Positions 17,865 to 27,548 of a DNA stretch of 64,000 nt are shown in pieces. The stretch covers positions 44,697-108,696 of the forward strand of contig NAEP01000039.1 in NCBI GenBank assembly GCA_002529645.1, written 5' to 3'. Source of the stretch: Candidatus Lumbricidiphila eiseniae (GTDB lineage Bacteria > Actinomycetota > Actinomycetes > Actinomycetales > Microbacteriaceae). The stretch's first letter is position 1, and the number at the start of each line of letters is the position of its first letter. The position numbers and the translations under genes are program-made. Below the pieces are notes generated by a model that was not told the origin of the DNA, did not search any database, and was given only the letters and a program-made list of their open reading frames with translations.

Positions 17865-20567
17865 ATGCCCGGAGAGAACCTCACCCGACTCGAAGCCGAA
17901 GAACGCAGTTCCCTCCTCACGGTCATGTCGTACGACATCGCCCTTGACCTCACGAGGGGCGGGGAGGTGTTTCGGAGCGAAACAACCGTACGGTTCACGG
18001 CCCAGGCCGCGGCATCCACTTTTATTGATGCGCTCACAGACACAGTGCACCGAATCACCCTCAATGGCACGGCACTCGACCCGAATATCGTCAGCGATGG
18101 CACCCGTATTCAGCTCGCCCATCTCGCGACGGAAAATGAACTGACCGTCGTCGCCGACTTCCGCTACACCCACACCGGGGAGGGGCTGCACCGCTTTGTC
18201 GACCCGGCCGACGGCGAGATCTACCTCTACACCCAGTTTGAGGTTCCCGACTCACGGCGTGTTTTTGCGGTGTTTGAGCAACCCGATCTAAAGGCAACAT
18301 TCCGGTTTACCGTCACCGCTCCGGGGCACTGGCAGGTTGTCTCCAACTCCCCCACCCTCGTGCCACCTGTGAGCGTGATAAGCACCGCGGGCACGGCAAA
18401 CACGAAGAACACAGCAAACACGACAGACACAGCAAACACGGAAGACGCAACAAACACGACAGGCACCACAAGCACCACCGGCGTAACAAACACGACAGGC
18501 ACAGCAAACACCACCGGCGCAAAAACCTGGGTATTCGAACCAACTCCGCGCATCTCGAGTTACATCACGGCGCTCATCGCCGGCCCGTACCACGTTGAAC
18601 GCAGCGAACTCACGAGCAGCGACGGCCGGGTTATCCCACTCGGAGTGTTCTGTCGCGCAAGCCTCGCCAAGCACCTCGACGCCGACTATGTGTTTGAGAA
18701 AACTCGGCAGGGGTTTGCGTACTACGAAGAGAAGTTCGACGTTGCATACCCGTTCAAAAAATATGATCAGCTCTTCGTTCCCGAGTTCAACGCGGGGGCC
18801 ATGGAGAACGCGGGCGCGGTCACCTTCACCGAGTTCTACGTGTTTCGCTCTCGCGTCACCGATGCGGTGCGGGAACGTCGTGTCGTCACCATTCTGCACG
18901 AGCTCGCGCACATGTGGTTCGGTGACCTTGTCACCATGCGCTGGTGGAACGATCTATGGCTCAACGAATCCTTCGCCGAGTGGGCCTCAACCATCGCCAC
19001 CGCCGAGGCCACGGAGTGGACACACGCGTGGACAACGTTCAACTCGATGGAGAAAACCTGGGCGTACCGGCAGGACCAGCTGCCCTCAACCCACCCCATC
19101 GTTGCGACGATCAACGACCTCGAAGACGTGCTCGTCAACTTCGACGGCATCACCTACGCCAAGGGGGGATCGGTGCTCAAGCAACTGGTCGCCTGGGTCG
19201 GCGTTGAAGCGTTTTTCCAGGGAGTGTCTGCCTATTTCCGCACGCACGCCTGGCAGAACACAACCCTCGCCGACCTGCTCGTCGAGTTGGAGGCCGCAAG
19301 CGGGCGTGATCTGCGCACGTGGTCACGAGTGTGGCTCGAAACGGCGGGCGTTAACACGCTTCGCTCCGAGATTCAGACGGATGCCGCAGGGCTCATCACA
19401 TCCTTCCGGGTGCGCCAGTCGGCCCCTGTCGACCACCCCACTCTTCGCCCGCACCGTGTCGCAATCGGGCTCTACACACTCCATGGCGACGGGCCATCCG
19501 CCAGGGTTGTGCGAGACCACCAGATCGAACTCGATATCGATGGTTCCCTCACGGACGTTCCCGACCTGATCGGGATGCCTCGCCCCGACCTTATCCTCCT
19601 CAACGACGGTGATCTCGCCTATGCGAAAATCCGGCTCGACGAGCCATCCCATCTTTTTGCGCTGACGCACCTCTCGCGCATCGAAGACCCGCTCGCGCGC
19701 GCACTCGTGTGGGGTGCCGTGTGGGATGCCACGCGCGACGCGGAAATCGCAGCGACCGACTACCTGGCTCTTGTCTTGGGCAACATTGCGCATGAAACAG
19801 AATCAACGACACTGCGGGTCATCCTTGGTAATGCAGTGCTCGCGGCGAGCACGTACACCGCGCCGGAACGCCGCGCCTCCGCCCGGCGCGTGCTCGCCGA
19901 CGGATTGTGGGCACACGCCCAAGCCGCAGAACCCGGTAGTGACGCGCAGTTTCAATTTGTCCTCAACTTCGCGACGATAGCCGAGGCCAGTTCCCACGTT
20001 GATGAGCTCGCTGCCCTGTACTCCGGCGACCTGCATCTCACCAAACTCTCTATCGACGCTGACCTCGGCTGGGAACTCCTCATTGCCCTCGTGGCGGCGG
20101 GTCAGGCAGACGATCAGGACATCGACGCTCGCCTTGCCACCGACAATACGGCAACCGGGCAACAGTCAGCCGCGAACGCACGCGCCACAATTCCGACCCG
20201 GGAGGCAAAAGAGCGGGCCTGGTCATCGCTCATTGATGCCGATACTGCGAGCAATACGGTTGTCCGGGAAGTTGCCGAGGGATTCCTTCGCGCTGACGCA
20301 GGCCTGCTGGAACCTTTCGTCGAACGGTATTTCGCCGCACTCGTCGCCATCTGGGAGTCCCGCAGCTACGCGATTGCCGAGAAACTTGTGGATGGTCTCT
20401 ACCCCTCACCGCTCGCGAACGAAACCCTCGCAGCCCAGAGTCGCGAGTGGATTGCGGTTCATCCCACACCCCCGGCTCTGCGACGCCTGCTCGTGGAACG
20501 GTTGGCAGGTGTTGATCGGGCACTTGCCGCGCAGCGGTGCGACGCCGCTCGTGGTGCCGTGGACTAA
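17865..20567 (+). CDS. pepN: aminopeptidase N, M1 family metallopeptidase
   Basis: The 900-residue protein has GAMEN at 311-315 and the zinc motif HELAH at 345-349, with the third ligand Glu368 in WLNESFAEW. This is the full M1 set, followed by an ERAP1-like helical C-terminal domain. It removes N-terminal residues from peptides in the cytoplasm. AAGGAG 9 nt upstream supports the ATG. An unusual feature is a Thr/Asn/Gly-rich insert at about 173-220, made of short repeats such as NTTGTA, between the N-terminal domain and the catalytic part. Confidence 0.96.
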   Translation: MPGENLTRLEAEERSSLLTVMSYDIALDLTRGGEVFRSETTVRFTAQAAASTFIDALTDTVHRITLNGTALDPNIVSDGTRIQLAHLATENELTVVADFRYTHTGEGLHRFVDPADGEIYLYTQFEVPDSRRVFAVFEQPDLKATFRFTVTAPGHWQVVSNSPTLVPPVSVISTAGTANTKNTANTTDTANTEDATNTTGTTSTTGVTNTTGTANTTGAKTWVFEPTPRISSYITALIAGPYHVERSELTSSDGRVIPLGVFCRASLAKHLDADYVFEKTRQGFAYYEEKFDVAYPFKKYDQLFVPEFNAGAMENAGAVTFTEFYVFRSRVTDAVRERRVVTILHELAHMWFGDLVTMRWWNDLWLNESFAEWASTIATAEATEWTHAWTTFNSMEKTWAYRQDQLPSTHPIVATINDLEDVLVNFDGITYAKGGSVLKQLVAWVGVEAFFQGVSAYFRTHAWQNTTLADLLVELEAASGRDLRTWSRVWLETAGVNTLRSEIQTDAAGLITSFRVRQSAPVDHPTLRPHRVAIGLYTLHGDGPSARVVRDHQIELDIDGSLTDVPDLIGMPRPDLILLNDGDLAYAKIRLDEPSHLFALTHLSRIEDPLARALVWGAVWDATRDAEIAATDYLALVLGNIAHETESTTLRVILGNAVLAASTYTAPERRASARRVLADGLWAHAQAAEPGSDAQFQFVLNFATIAEASSHVDELAALYSGDLHLTKLSIDADLGWELLIALVAAGQADDQDIDARLATDNTATGQQSAANARATIPTREAKERAWSSLIDADTASNTVVREVAEGFLRADAGLLEPFVERYFAALVAIWESRSYAIAEKLVDGLYPSPLANETLAAQSREWIAVHPTPPALRRLLVERLAGVDRALAAQRCDAARGAVD

Positions 20568-20668
20568 GGCAACTGCCGAGAAACCTCCTACCCACGTACT
20601 ACAAGGTTTTTCTGAGATGATCCTCTAGATCGAGGCACACAGTCGGAATATCCCATAGCGTTGACGAC

Positions 20669-21580
20669 ATGATTACTGCAACTGCTCTCAGCAAGCACTA
20701 TGGTCGCAAGGTGGCTGTCAATGACGTCACTTTCGCCGTCCACCCCGGCAGGGTCACCGGATTCCTCGGCCCCAACGGTGCCGGCAAATCCACGACAATG
20801 CGTATGATCGTCGGGCTTGATCGCCCCAGCGAGGGTAGTGTCACTATCAACGGGAAGGCATACGCGCAGCACCGTTCCCCCCTGCAGGAGGTGGGGGTAC
20901 TGCTTGATGCAAAGGCCGTCCACACGGGCCGATCCGCCTATAACCACCTGCTCGCGATGGCGGCAACCCACGGAATCGGCAAATCGCGGGTTCACGAGGT
21001 CATCGAAATCACCGGTCTCGGGTCCGTTGCGAAGAAGCGTGTCGGTGGGTTCTCGCTCGGTATGGGACAGCGACTCGGTATCGCCTCAGCAATTCTTGGT
21101 GATCCGGCCACGCTCATCCTTGACGAACCCGTCAACGGGCTCGACCCGGAGGGTGTGCTGTGGGTCCGTAACTTTGTGCGTGACTACGCACGCCAGGGTC
21201 GCACCGTTTTCCTCTCTTCCCACCTCATGAGCGAAATGTCACAGACAGCTGACCAACTTCTCATCATTGGTCGCGGTCAGATTATTGCGGATGCCCCTCT
21301 CACCGACGTCATTGCCAGCGCTACCAACCCGCGTGTGCGGGTGTGTTCGCCGCACGCAGCCCAGCTCGCCGAGCTGCTCGCGGCACCGAATGTCACCGTG
21401 CTGAGCTCGGAGGCCGGAGTGCTCGATATCACCGGAGTTGACAGTAAAACCATCGGTGAGCTCGCCGCTCGCAATGGTCTTACTCTGCACGAACTCAGCC
21501 CACAGAGCGCATCCCTGGAAGAGGCATACATGGCCCTCACCACGGACGCGGTCGAATACCGAACGGAGACAGTCCGATGA
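20669..21580 (+). CDS. ABC transporter ATP-binding protein (ABC-2 exporter type)
   Basis: Over 303 residues it has Walker A GPNGAGKST around 35-43, the signature FSLGMGQR around 129-136, Walker B LILDEPVNGLDPEG and the H-loop SSHLMSEM. The layout is that of DrrA/BcrA-type ATPases with a C-terminal extension of about 80 residues. It would power export through the membrane protein encoded next, with which it overlaps by 4 nt. The substrate is unknown; a linked histidine kinase and response regulator suggest response to envelope stress or an antimicrobial peptide. Confidence 0.93.
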   Translation: MITATALSKHYGRKVAVNDVTFAVHPGRVTGFLGPNGAGKSTTMRMIVGLDRPSEGSVTINGKAYAQHRSPLQEVGVLLDAKAVHTGRSAYNHLLAMAATHGIGKSRVHEVIEITGLGSVAKKRVGGFSLGMGQRLGIASAILGDPATLILDEPVNGLDPEGVLWVRNFVRDYARQGRTVFLSSHLMSEMSQTADQLLIIGRGQIIADAPLTDVIASATNPRVRVCSPHAAQLAELLAAPNVTVLSSEAGVLDITGVDSKTIGELAARNGLTLHELSPQSASLEEAYMALTTDAVEYRTETVR

Positions 21581-22434
21581 CTACCGCAACACTAAATCCC
21601 CCCCCCTCACCAAGCAGCCAAAGCCCACACACCCTCACTTTTGGCGGCGTTCTCAGATCAGAGTGGATCAAACTCCGATCCACTCGCTCAACCAACTGGT
21701 CTTATCTCATCACCGCCCTCGGAATTTGGGGAATAGCGCTCCTCGGAGCCCTTGTCATAGCGAACTATTCTGATGTCGCAAACCTGGCCGAGCTGAAAAC
21801 CAAGAATCTCGATAATAAGATTTTTAATGATTATTTTGTCTCGATTATTACCGGGAGCGTTTCGTTGACGGGCCTCGTGGTCGCTATCCTCGGTGTGCTT
21901 GTGATCAGTGGGGAATACAGCACCGGGATGATTCGCTCGACGCTGACCGCGGTACCGACGCGCACTCCCGTTTTGGTCGGCAAGGCGATTATCCTGTTCC
22001 TCACAACATATGCCATAACTTTTATTGCACAACTGCTCAGCTTTCCAATTGTGGCTATCATACTCACCCGGATAAACGTCACCGCAAATCTTTTTGACAG
22101 CAACATCTTCCTTCCGCTCCTGGGATGCTCGCTCTTCCTGAGCCTGACGGCACTGCTTTCCCTTACCGTCGGAACAATGGTGCGCTCCAGCGCAGGGGGT
22201 ATCGGCATCATGATGACCTTGCTTCTCGTTGTTCCAGGACTGTTGTTTGCTCTCCTGCCGATGGACTGGCGGCCAAACATCACCCCCTTTCTGTTCACCT
22301 CTGCAGGAACGGAAATCTACACCCGGATGGATCAGCCGACGCTGAGTCTTCCGCAGGCAATTCTGGTCACGCTGATCTGGAATGCCGTCACCTTTATCGG
22401 TGCGATGATCCTCCTGAAACGCCGCGACGCGTAG
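21577..22434 (+). CDS. ABC-2 type transporter permease
   Basis: The 285-residue protein carries about six hydrophobic segments, for example SYLITALGIWGIALLGALVI near 45, a GLVVAILGVLVISGEY segment, and GIGIMMTLLLVVPGLLFALL. The motif GEYSTGMIRSTLTAVPTR after the second segment is typical of ABC-2 permeases of Gram-positive exporters. It starts on the ATGA overlap with the ATPase gene and is followed 10 bp later by the sensor kinase. Confidence 0.88.
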   Translation: MTTATLNPPPSPSSQSPHTLTFGGVLRSEWIKLRSTRSTNWSYLITALGIWGIALLGALVIANYSDVANLAELKTKNLDNKIFNDYFVSIITGSVSLTGLVVAILGVLVISGEYSTGMIRSTLTAVPTRTPVLVGKAIILFLTTYAITFIAQLLSFPIVAIILTRINVTANLFDSNIFLPLLGCSLFLSLTALLSLTVGTMVRSSAGGIGIMMTLLLVVPGLLFALLPMDWRPNITPFLFTSAGTEIYTRMDQPTLSLPQAILVTLIWNAVTFIGAMILLKRRDA

Positions 22435-22444
22435 AGTCTCCTGC

Positions 22445-24016
22445 ATGGGGCTGTTCGCGTCGTATCCCACCCCCGGGCGGCCACAACCGCTCGGGGGTGA
22501 CCTACGTTTGCCGCGGGCACCGGGGCTTATCCGCCGGTTTGCTGCGGAGCATCCCCGGACCGTCGACACCCTCGTTGCTCTGGTCTACCTGGGGGTGTCA
22601 ATCACAGGCAGTGGTTCTTCGGCCTCCTACGACACGCCCAACAGTTTTGCTCCGGGTTCTGCGTGGCAGGTCAACGGGTTTGTTCCGGCCATCATCATGG
22701 CAATCATCCTTTTTCTGTTCCGACGCACACAACCCTGGTTGATACTCCCGATTGCCTTCGTCGCCGATGCCGCCCTGGGCCCACCGCTCGATTTCAATAT
22801 CAGTATCGTTGCGACACTGTTTGCGCTCTATGCGCTCGCGGTATACCGTTCAATTCCACAGGCCTGGCTGGGGCTTGTCTGCGCTGTTATCGGGTATTTT
22901 GCAAAAATTTGGGTGTGGCACCTTATCAAGCCAGCCACGGTCACGATGTTTAGTGAAACCCACAACTACATCGCCCTTGTGCTCTGTGTGCTCACAACAT
23001 TTGTAGGCGTATCGGTGGGGAGTCGGCGCCGCTACATCAACGCCCTCATCAGCCGTGCACAAGACCTTGCGCGGGAGCGCGATCAGCAGGCCCGGCTCGC
23101 AGAGGCTGCCGAGCGGGCCCGCATCGGACGCGACATGCACGACATCGTCTCCCACGGTCTCACCGTCATGATCACGCTCGCCGAGGGATCCGCCGCGACC
23201 GCAACAACCGACTCTCGCCGCGCCATCGAGATGATGCGCCTCGTGGCCGAGTCCGGTCGAGAAGCCCTCGGCGAGATGCGCCGGATGCTCGAGGTCTTCC
23301 ACTTGCCGGATGCCCCGGATGAGAACGCAGCCCTGGAACCACAACCCACTACTAAAGCCATCCCCGATCTTGTCGCCCGTTTCCGTGAGACCGGACTGCG
23401 CATAAAACTGCTCACGCGCGGGGTCACCGTCACTGACCCGGCACTACAGCTGACGATCTACCGAATCGTGCAGGAGGGACTCACCAATGTCCTCCGTCAC
23501 GCACGGGATACGCCCGGCGTGCTCGTGCGTATTTTTTATCAGCAGAGCAAGATCGATGTGCAGGTCTTCAACGAAGCTTCGACACTGCCACCAACAATTC
23601 AGGGTGCCGGGTGGGGGCTCGCGGGACTGGCTGAACGGGTGGCGCTGTTTCACGGAACTCTCCACTCTGCCCCCACAAGATCAGGGGGTTGGCTCCTGCA
23701 GGCCACCCTGCGCCACGTATCCCCGAGAGCCAATACGGATGTCCCGGTCGCACCACCCACCGCCCTGGTCACACCACCCGCTCCCCTCGCACCGCCCACC
23801 TCCCTGGTCACACCACCCGCTCCCCTCGCACCACCCACCGCTCCACCGGCAGTACCCATCAGCCCGATGTCCACGATCCTGCCCCCCGCTTCGACTGCCG
23901 AATCCCCTGCACAACCGGGGGCATCCGAAACTCGACCTCTTTTCAAAGCAGGTACTGAGGCTGAATCCCCCGCACAACCGGGAACATCCCCCGATGTAAG
24001 GAGTATTTCCGCTTGA
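22445..24016 (+). CDS. sensor histidine kinase, HisKA_3 (NarL-partner) type
   Basis: This 523-residue protein has several membrane segments in residues 40-195. The dimerisation box RARIGRDMHDIVSHGLTVM follows, with phospho-acceptor His232, and then an ATPase domain (YRIVQEGLTNVLRHAR and GWGLAGLAERV). The last ~110 residues are Pro/Ala-rich and include two 39-bp tandem units encoding LVTPPAPLAPPTS; such a tail is not part of the kinase core. It overlaps the response regulator gene and follows the ABC exporter genes, so it probably controls them. Confidence 0.93.
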   Translation: MGLFASYPTPGRPQPLGGDLRLPRAPGLIRRFAAEHPRTVDTLVALVYLGVSITGSGSSASYDTPNSFAPGSAWQVNGFVPAIIMAIILFLFRRTQPWLILPIAFVADAALGPPLDFNISIVATLFALYALAVYRSIPQAWLGLVCAVIGYFAKIWVWHLIKPATVTMFSETHNYIALVLCVLTTFVGVSVGSRRRYINALISRAQDLARERDQQARLAEAAERARIGRDMHDIVSHGLTVMITLAEGSAATATTDSRRAIEMMRLVAESGREALGEMRRMLEVFHLPDAPDENAALEPQPTTKAIPDLVARFRETGLRIKLLTRGVTVTDPALQLTIYRIVQEGLTNVLRHARDTPGVLVRIFYQQSKIDVQVFNEASTLPPTIQGAGWGLAGLAERVALFHGTLHSAPTRSGGWLLQATLRHVSPRANTDVPVAPPTALVTPPAPLAPPTSLVTPPAPLAPPTAPPAVPISPMSTILPPASTAESPAQPGASETRPLFKAGTEAESPAQPGTSPDVRSISA

Positions 24017-24726
24017 CACTCTCCTCCCCGCCTATCCGCATTGCCCTCGTTGATGACCAAGCGCTCATCCGTACCGGTCTACGCATGGTGCTCGAAAATG
24101 AACCCGACATCGACGTGGTCAACGAGGCCGAAGACGGTCATGGTGCAATCGAGCTTGCCCGCGTCCACCGGCTCGACGTCATCCTCATGGATGTGCGGAT
24201 GCCCCGCCTCGACGGTATCGCCGCGACCACCGCGATCTTGCGGCAGGAGACAGCCCCCAAAGTCATCATGCTCACGACCTTTGACCTCGACGAGTACGCC
24301 TTCGCAGCGATCCGAGCGGGCGCGAGCGGGTTTTTGCTCAAGGATGCTCGTCCCGCTGACCTCACCGCAGCAATCCGTGCGGTTCACACCGGTGATGCCG
24401 CACTGTCCCCGCGTGTGACTCGCCGAATGGTGGAGTTGTTCGCCAAGAAACTCCCCGTGGCATCCGCGGATAACCCGGGCACCACCGAGACCTCGAGTAT
24501 TCTCTCGACCCTGACACCGCGGGAACAGGATATTCTCGTCGCGGTTGCCGAGGGCCTCAATAACAGTGAGATCACCGAACGGTTCTGCCTGTCTGAGTCC
24601 ACCGTGAAGACGCACATCAGTCATCTACTGCAGAAGCTCAACGCGCGCGACCGAGTGCATCTCGTGATTTTGGCGTATCAGAATGGCATGAATATCGGCA
24701 CTGCCGCACACGATGATCGTCCGTGA
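24013..24726 (+). CDS. response regulator, NarL/LuxR family
   Basis: The 237-residue protein has a receiver domain with the acidic pair DD near 14-15, phospho-acceptor Asp60 in VILMDVRMPRLDG, and the conserved Lys in FLLKDARPADL. A LuxR-type helix-turn-helix follows (LTPREQDILVAVAEGLNN, then STVKTHISHLLQKL). The start is a TTG inside the TTGA overlap with the kinase gene. Phosphorylated by the kinase, it should regulate the upstream exporter genes. Confidence 0.93.
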   Translation: MTLSSPPIRIALVDDQALIRTGLRMVLENEPDIDVVNEAEDGHGAIELARVHRLDVILMDVRMPRLDGIAATTAILRQETAPKVIMLTTFDLDEYAFAAIRAGASGFLLKDARPADLTAAIRAVHTGDAALSPRVTRRMVELFAKKLPVASADNPGTTETSSILSTLTPREQDILVAVAEGLNNSEITERFCLSESTVKTHISHLLQKLNARDRVHLVILAYQNGMNIGTAAHDDRP

Positions 24727-24747
24727 GCGCCTAAACTCGCAGGCATC

Positions 24748-25830
24748 ATGACTGTGCACCAACTAGCATCCGCGGTGCTGCCGCACGTCGCTGTGCCCAC
24801 AGATCTGTGGTCGGAGGTCGCAGGATTTTGGGCCACGAACGGTGGCCTTGTGGTACAGAAAATACTCGCCAGTATCGGGGTGGTTATTGGGGCGCTCCTC
24901 GTGCGATGGGTGTTCCGCTTTGTCATCGACCGGGTAGTTCGGCAGGTCGTATCGGGGGCGACGAAGAAGGCGGGAGCGACCGACACTATCGCTATGGAGG
25001 CTTCCCCGCTCGTCGCCGCTCGAATCGTGCAGCGCACCCGCACACTCGGTACGGTGCTGGCAAACTCGGTCAATGTCGTCCTCTTCGCCGTCGGTGTTCT
25101 ACTCATCGTCAATCTCATTGACCCGGCTATTCTCGGCTCGTTTGCCCTACTCTCTGCCGCGGTCGGTGCAGCGCTCGGTTTTGGGGCACAGAACATTGTG
25201 AAGGATGCCCTGAGCGGGCTGTTCATGGTGGTAGAAGACCAACTCGGTGTTGGCGATATCGTCGATCTTGGGACTACCACGGGAGTGGTTGAGGATGTCC
25301 GGCTTCGCACCACGACCGTTCGTGACGTCAACGGCACGCTCTGGTTTGTGCGCAATGGTGAAATCACGCGGGTCGGCAACATGTCGCAGGGATGGGCGCG
25401 GGTCATCCTGGATCTGTCGGTGCCGTATGGTGCCGACCTTGACACGGTGGAGACGGCGGTTCTGCGCACGGCAGTGGAACTTTCACAGTCAGCGCGATGG
25501 CGCTCCCGGGTGCTGGAGAAGCCGGAGATGTGGGGGTTAGAGTCGATCTCGGCGGAGGTACTCGTGATACGAGTGGCCATGAAGGTACGAACATCCGCTA
25601 AAGATGATGTGGCGCGGGAACTGCGGGTGCGCATAAAGCGCACGCTCGATCAGATGGAAGTGCGGCCGCCGAATCTCACGAGCGTCACCCTCAGTGGGAG
25701 TGACGAGGCATCCCGGGTGAAGGGAGCGCGGCCGCCGAAGCGGGACACCTCCGCGCCGAGTGTGCACACCCGCACCGATACCCACAGGGCAGCCGGTAAG
25801 AAAACTGCGACACACAGGGATGACTCGTGA
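24748..25830 (+). CDS. mechanosensitive ion channel, MscS family
   Basis: Over 360 residues it has three predicted membrane segments (about 40-60, 100-125, 125-150). The pore-lining helix and beta domain are recognisable: LLSAAVGAALGFGAQNIVKD, then GLFMVVEDQLGVGDIVD and VRLRTTTVRDVNGTLWFVRN. It releases solutes on hypo-osmotic shock. The C-terminal ~45 residues are basic, polar and probably disordered. The stop falls in a 14-bp tandem duplication shared with the start region of the globin gene. Confidence 0.92.
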   Translation: MTVHQLASAVLPHVAVPTDLWSEVAGFWATNGGLVVQKILASIGVVIGALLVRWVFRFVIDRVVRQVVSGATKKAGATDTIAMEASPLVAARIVQRTRTLGTVLANSVNVVLFAVGVLLIVNLIDPAILGSFALLSAAVGAALGFGAQNIVKDALSGLFMVVEDQLGVGDIVDLGTTTGVVEDVRLRTTTVRDVNGTLWFVRNGEITRVGNMSQGWARVILDLSVPYGADLDTVETAVLRTAVELSQSARWRSRVLEKPEMWGLESISAEVLVIRVAMKVRTSAKDDVARELRVRIKRTLDQMEVRPPNLTSVTLSGSDEASRVKGARPPKRDTSAPSVHTRTDTHRAAGKKTATHRDDS

Positions 25831-25844
25831 GGGATGACTCGTGA
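25817..25844 (+). repeat. 14-bp tandem duplication at the mscS/globin junction
   Basis: GGGATGACTCGTGA occurs at 25817-25830 and again at 25831-25844. The first copy contains the mscS stop, the second the GTG start of the globin gene. Without the duplication the genes would overlap as GTGA. Confidence 0.9.
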
Positions 25845-26227
25845 CCGAGCAGCAGTCGTTCTACGATGCAGTCGGCGGGCATGACACTTTTGTGCGGCTG
25901 GTGACCGAGTTTTACCGCGGTATTGCTGATGACCCGGTGCTGCGTCCCATGTATCCAGAGGAAGATCTGACACCGGCAGCGGAGCGGTTGACCGGGTTTC
26001 TGGAACAGTACTGGGGTGGTCCCGGCACGTATAGCCAGGAGCGTGGGCATCCACGACTGCGGATGCGTCACATGCCGTTCAAGATCAACCCGGACGCCCG
26101 TGATCGTTGGCTCGGACACATGCGGCGCGCGGTTGACTCGCTCGCGCTGCCACCGGTGGCGGAGGAGATGCTGTGGGACTACCTCACCCGTGCCGCGCAC
26201 TCACTCGTGAACACGTTTGAGCAGTGA
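25841..26227 (+). CDS. group II truncated haemoglobin (trHbO-like)
   Basis: The 128-residue protein reads [21 protein letters not shown], then [25 protein letters not shown], and [21 protein letters not shown]. The proximal haem ligand is the His of RMRHMPF and the Trp in DRWLGHM is the conserved G8 position of group II. It would bind oxygen or protect against NO and peroxide. The GTG start matches the family N-terminus. Confidence 0.94.
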   Translation: MTEQQSFYDAVGGHDTFVRLVTEFYRGIADDPVLRPMYPEEDLTPAAERLTGFLEQYWGGPGTYSQERGHPRLRMRHMPFKINPDARDRWLGHMRRAVDSLALPPVAEEMLWDYLTRAAHSLVNTFEQ

Positions 26228-26303
26228 CCTCGCGCAGTGTGCGATTGCGTCCGGATGGTCTGCGGGACCGTCTCGAGTGGCCTGTGGGTGGAACTGGTTC
26301 GTG

Positions 26304-26978
26304 TTAGCCGCGCAGTGCCCACGGCTTTTGCCGCACAAGAACGTGACCGCGCGCGGTGCTCAGGCGGGTCCACGGGCCCGTCTCGTAGAGGTCGATATCG
26401 TCGTCGCCGAGGAATCCCAAACTCAGCGCGGCGAAGGCCGCACCAGCCGGAATATACTCGACGCCCTCAATTTCCCGCGACCACACCTCAGCACGAGCGC
26501 GCTGCACAAGCTGTTCACCGGTGCCCTCGGGAATCATCTCGGCAATTTCCTCGATTCCCGCGTGTGCTGCCTGCTCAAAGAGCTGGGGGGACAGCGAGCC
26601 GAGTGGACGCCACCCGTCGCGGGGCGGCGAAATCCCTGCCCATGTCACAGTGCTAACTTCGTGCGGCAGGGTGAGTTCGCACGGGGCATTGTCGGTGGCA
26701 GGCGCCGCCTCGGCTGCGAGGTCGATTCGATGCAGGGTTGAACGGAGCGGGACCACCGCATCGACGTCGTCGCCGCCGTCCAGCTCGATAACCCGTAGCC
26801 CGAGCACGGTCGGACTTGTGTCGAGCAGACCCCGCGGATACAGGATGGCGGTGTACACCGCGAGCGTCCCGGACGAGGAGATAATGCGCAGTGATCCGTC
26901 TTCAACCCGTTGGGCGCGCTGAAGGTAGGTGCGCAGATCGTCGAGCGAGGCGCTGCTGGCAAGCAGGAAGGCAACCAT
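26304..26978 (-). CDS. conserved hypothetical protein
   Basis: The frame encodes 224 residues, starting MVAFLLASSASLDDLRTYLQRAQRVEDGSLRI. No membrane segment, signal peptide or catalytic motif is obvious; the protein is acidic with alternating strands. Its place between the globin and thioesterase genes resembles a conserved Microbacteriaceae neighbourhood, which supports it being a real gene, but I do not recognise its function. It converges with the globin gene. Confidence 0.75.
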   Translation of the reverse strand: MVAFLLASSASLDDLRTYLQRAQRVEDGSLRIISSSGTLAVYTAILYPRGLLDTSPTVLGLRVIELDGGDDVDAVVPLRSTLHRIDLAAEAAPATDNAPCELTLPHEVSTVTWAGISPPRDGWRPLGSLSPQLFEQAAHAGIEEIAEMIPEGTGEQLVQRARAEVWSREIEGVEYIPAGAAFAALSLGFLGDDDIDLYETGPWTRLSTARGHVLVRQKPWALRG

Positions 26979-27052
26979 GTCCTCTCTAAACTACCAACCG
27001 AAGCGGGCGTGCCACGCCACTTAGGTCACCGGTCACTCCCGCGCTTCAGTTA

Positions 27053-27535
27053 TCAGTCACTCCCGCGCCGGAATGCGGTGCGCTCCTCCAGGTAGGGGCG
27101 CCACGCACTCTGTTCTTCCGCGGTGATTCGCCGGGGTCGACCGGAATGGCCGTCAATCAGGACGATTGTGGTAGCGGCTCGAGCAAACAGCACGCGCGGC
27201 ACGACACCGATGGGGGAATACACCTCGTAGCACACCTCCAGGCTTGCACCGCCCAGATGCGACATCCACAGTTCGATATCGATTGGTTTTCGCTGATACG
27301 GGATGGGGGCGGTGTACTCAACCTCCTGGCGGGCAATGAGGGTGTTTGTTGATTGTCCCGGGCCCGATGCTAGAACGGCGGTGGCGTGACCGGCGTTCCG
27401 TGGCATCCCGTCATCGGTGGTCCAGAATGCGGCGATGCGAGCTTCTTCCAACAGGCCGAATAAGCGCACGTTATTGACGTGTCCGTAGGCGTCAAGGTCG
27501 CTCCACCGCAGTGCGACGGGTATGTGTAGGCGCAT
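27053..27535 (-). CDS. acyl-CoA thioesterase, hotdog fold (4HBT-like)
   Basis: This 160-residue protein starts MRLHIPVALRWSDLDAYGHVNN; the Asp in the WSDLDAYGHVNN motif is the usual catalytic residue of 4-hydroxybenzoyl-CoA/YbgC-type thioesterases. VEYTAPIPYQRKPIDIELW is the hotdog strand region. It hydrolyses acyl-CoA thioesters; the exact substrate cannot be told. It starts 13 bp after the ettA stop on the same strand and is probably co-transcribed. Confidence 0.9.
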   Translation of the reverse strand: MRLHIPVALRWSDLDAYGHVNNVRLFGLLEEARIAAFWTTDDGMPRNAGHATAVLASGPGQSTNTLIARQEVEYTAPIPYQRKPIDIELWMSHLGGASLEVCYEVYSPIGVVPRVLFARAATTIVLIDGHSGRPRRITAEEQSAWRPYLEERTAFRRGSD

Positions 27536-27548
27536 AAATTCTTACCGG

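Noticed and set aside
18288..18911. Minus-strand frame with Cys/Val repeats
   Set aside because: It is antisense to the repeat-built insert of pepN.
27033..27070. Short repeat TCACTCCCGCGC as another CRISPR-like pair
   Set aside because: The spacing is only about 23 bp and the unit 12 bp, so it does not match the 61-bp pattern.
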